This document shows, piece after piece, positions 10,972-11,424 of a DNA stretch of 11,424 nucleotides. Under the pieces are notes generated by a model that was not told where the DNA came from, did not search any database, and saw only the letters and a list, made by a program, of their open reading frames with translations. Origin of the DNA: Flavobacteriaceae bacterium (lineage in GTDB: Bacteria > Bacteroidota > Bacteroidia > Flavobacteriales > Flavobacteriaceae). The stretch spans positions 1-11,424 of the forward strand of contig JAGKWW010000071.1 in the NCBI GenBank assembly GCA_021151665.1. Direction: 5' to 3'. The position numbers and the translations under genes were made by a program. Within the stretch, counting starts at the first letter, position 1. Each line of letters starts with the position of its first letter.

Positions 10972-11416
10972 CTGCATGCGCCATGCCGGCAAGCTCACCA
11001 CCGTTGCCCAGGCCATGGAAGCCGCCGCCCCCACACTCGGCCTGGTACAGCGCGAACGGGGGACGGATTTTGCCCGTGGGTTCGTCATGGCGTGGCTGGT
11101 GTACCTCAACGCAATACTGAATCTGAACAAGCCCATGACCGAAGACCAGATCGAGCTGTGTGCCCAGGAGGTGGTCGATACGTTTTACAGCCTGAAGGTA
11201 AGCGACCTGACGTTCCTTTTCAAGAAGATCATTGCGGGGCATTACGGCGAGTTCTATGAAAGCCTGACAATCCCGAAAGTGTTGTCATTCTTCCGGGATT
11301 ATTTTGAGCAGCGGTGCCTGCTGGCCGAGGAGCTTTCGCAACGCGCCCACGCCGACTTCGCCTCCCGCGAGGAATTCAGCATCTCGAAGAATCTGAGGAG
11401 GAAGTGGGGAGGTTAG
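10883..11416 (+). CDS. Phage-associated DUF6633-like protein
   Basis: A 177-residue soluble protein with predicted helices and the segments SPANCMRHAGKLTTVAQAM (27-45), VDTFYSLKVSDLTFLFKKI (95-113) and GHYGEFYESLTIPKVLSFF (115-133), which resemble proteins found beside replication genes in Bacteroidota phages (DUF6633 from memory). Role unknown. The ATG at 10883 overlaps the previous gene by 89 bp, which is long. A TTG at 10946 (26-bp overlap) or the ATG at 10976 (4 bp after the previous stop) are alternatives. I keep the long form because the SPANC segment before the inner ATG looks like conserved protein. It ends 8 bp before the window edge. Confidence 0.7.
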   Translation: MTLPQQKQEAACSTATISAERLLSVYSPANCMRHAGKLTTVAQAMEAAAPTLGLVQRERGTDFARGFVMAWLVYLNAILNLNKPMTEDQIELCAQEVVDTFYSLKVSDLTFLFKKIIAGHYGEFYESLTIPKVLSFFRDYFEQRCLLAEELSQRAHADFASREEFSISKNLRRKWGG

Positions 11417-11424
11417 TTTAGAGT

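Overview
The window reads as the chromosome of a Bacteroidota bacterium, most likely a Flavobacterium relative. The signs are a secreted protein with a Por-type (type IX) C-terminal sorting domain, -7 boxes close to TAnnTTTG with a TTTG element about 17-19 bp upstream, A/T-rich leaders without Shine-Dalgarno sequences, and long intergenic stretches filled with degenerate repeat families.

Left part (1-4119): three minus-strand genes encode, in transcription order, a bicupin gentisate 1,2-dioxygenase-like enzyme (3016-4119), a fumarylacetoacetate-hydrolase (FAH) family enzyme (1491-2417) and a maleate cis-trans isomerase-like enzyme (649-1398). They can be read as one route: gentisate -> maleylpyruvate -> maleate + pyruvate -> fumarate. 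A 598-bp block made almost wholly of dispersed repeats separates the first two genes; 1-648 is a similar gene-free repeat block.

Middle (4120-7458): a plus-strand 890-residue secreted surface protein with a candidate promoter and a strong intrinsic terminator, then about 300 bp of repeat-like DNA without genes.

Right part (7459-11424): a phage-type module. A minus-strand CI/LexA-like S24 repressor with an apparently intact self-cleavage site and Ser/Lys dyad diverges from a plus-strand operon. That operon has a near-perfect Bacteroidota promoter overlapped by two dyads (candidate operators). It encodes two small helical proteins, two small OB-fold-like proteins, an unknown protein with a repeat-derived tail, a replisome-organizer-like protein and a DUF6633-like protein, and may continue past the window. 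This looks like the control and replication region of a prophage or integrative element; no integrase or att site is visible.

The most unusual signal is in the spacers. They are largely built of degenerate units in a strict 7-bp register (8 bp in one case), with word families changing inside a tract while the register holds. These tracts sit on or next to the stop codons of seven genes, and one forms the last ~30 codons of a gene. Two further families are present: a composite array of 29-bp and 36/37-bp hairpin units that all begin GTTGTC, and a ~100-bp element, in two divergent copies, whose hairpin stem differs in sequence but keeps pairing.
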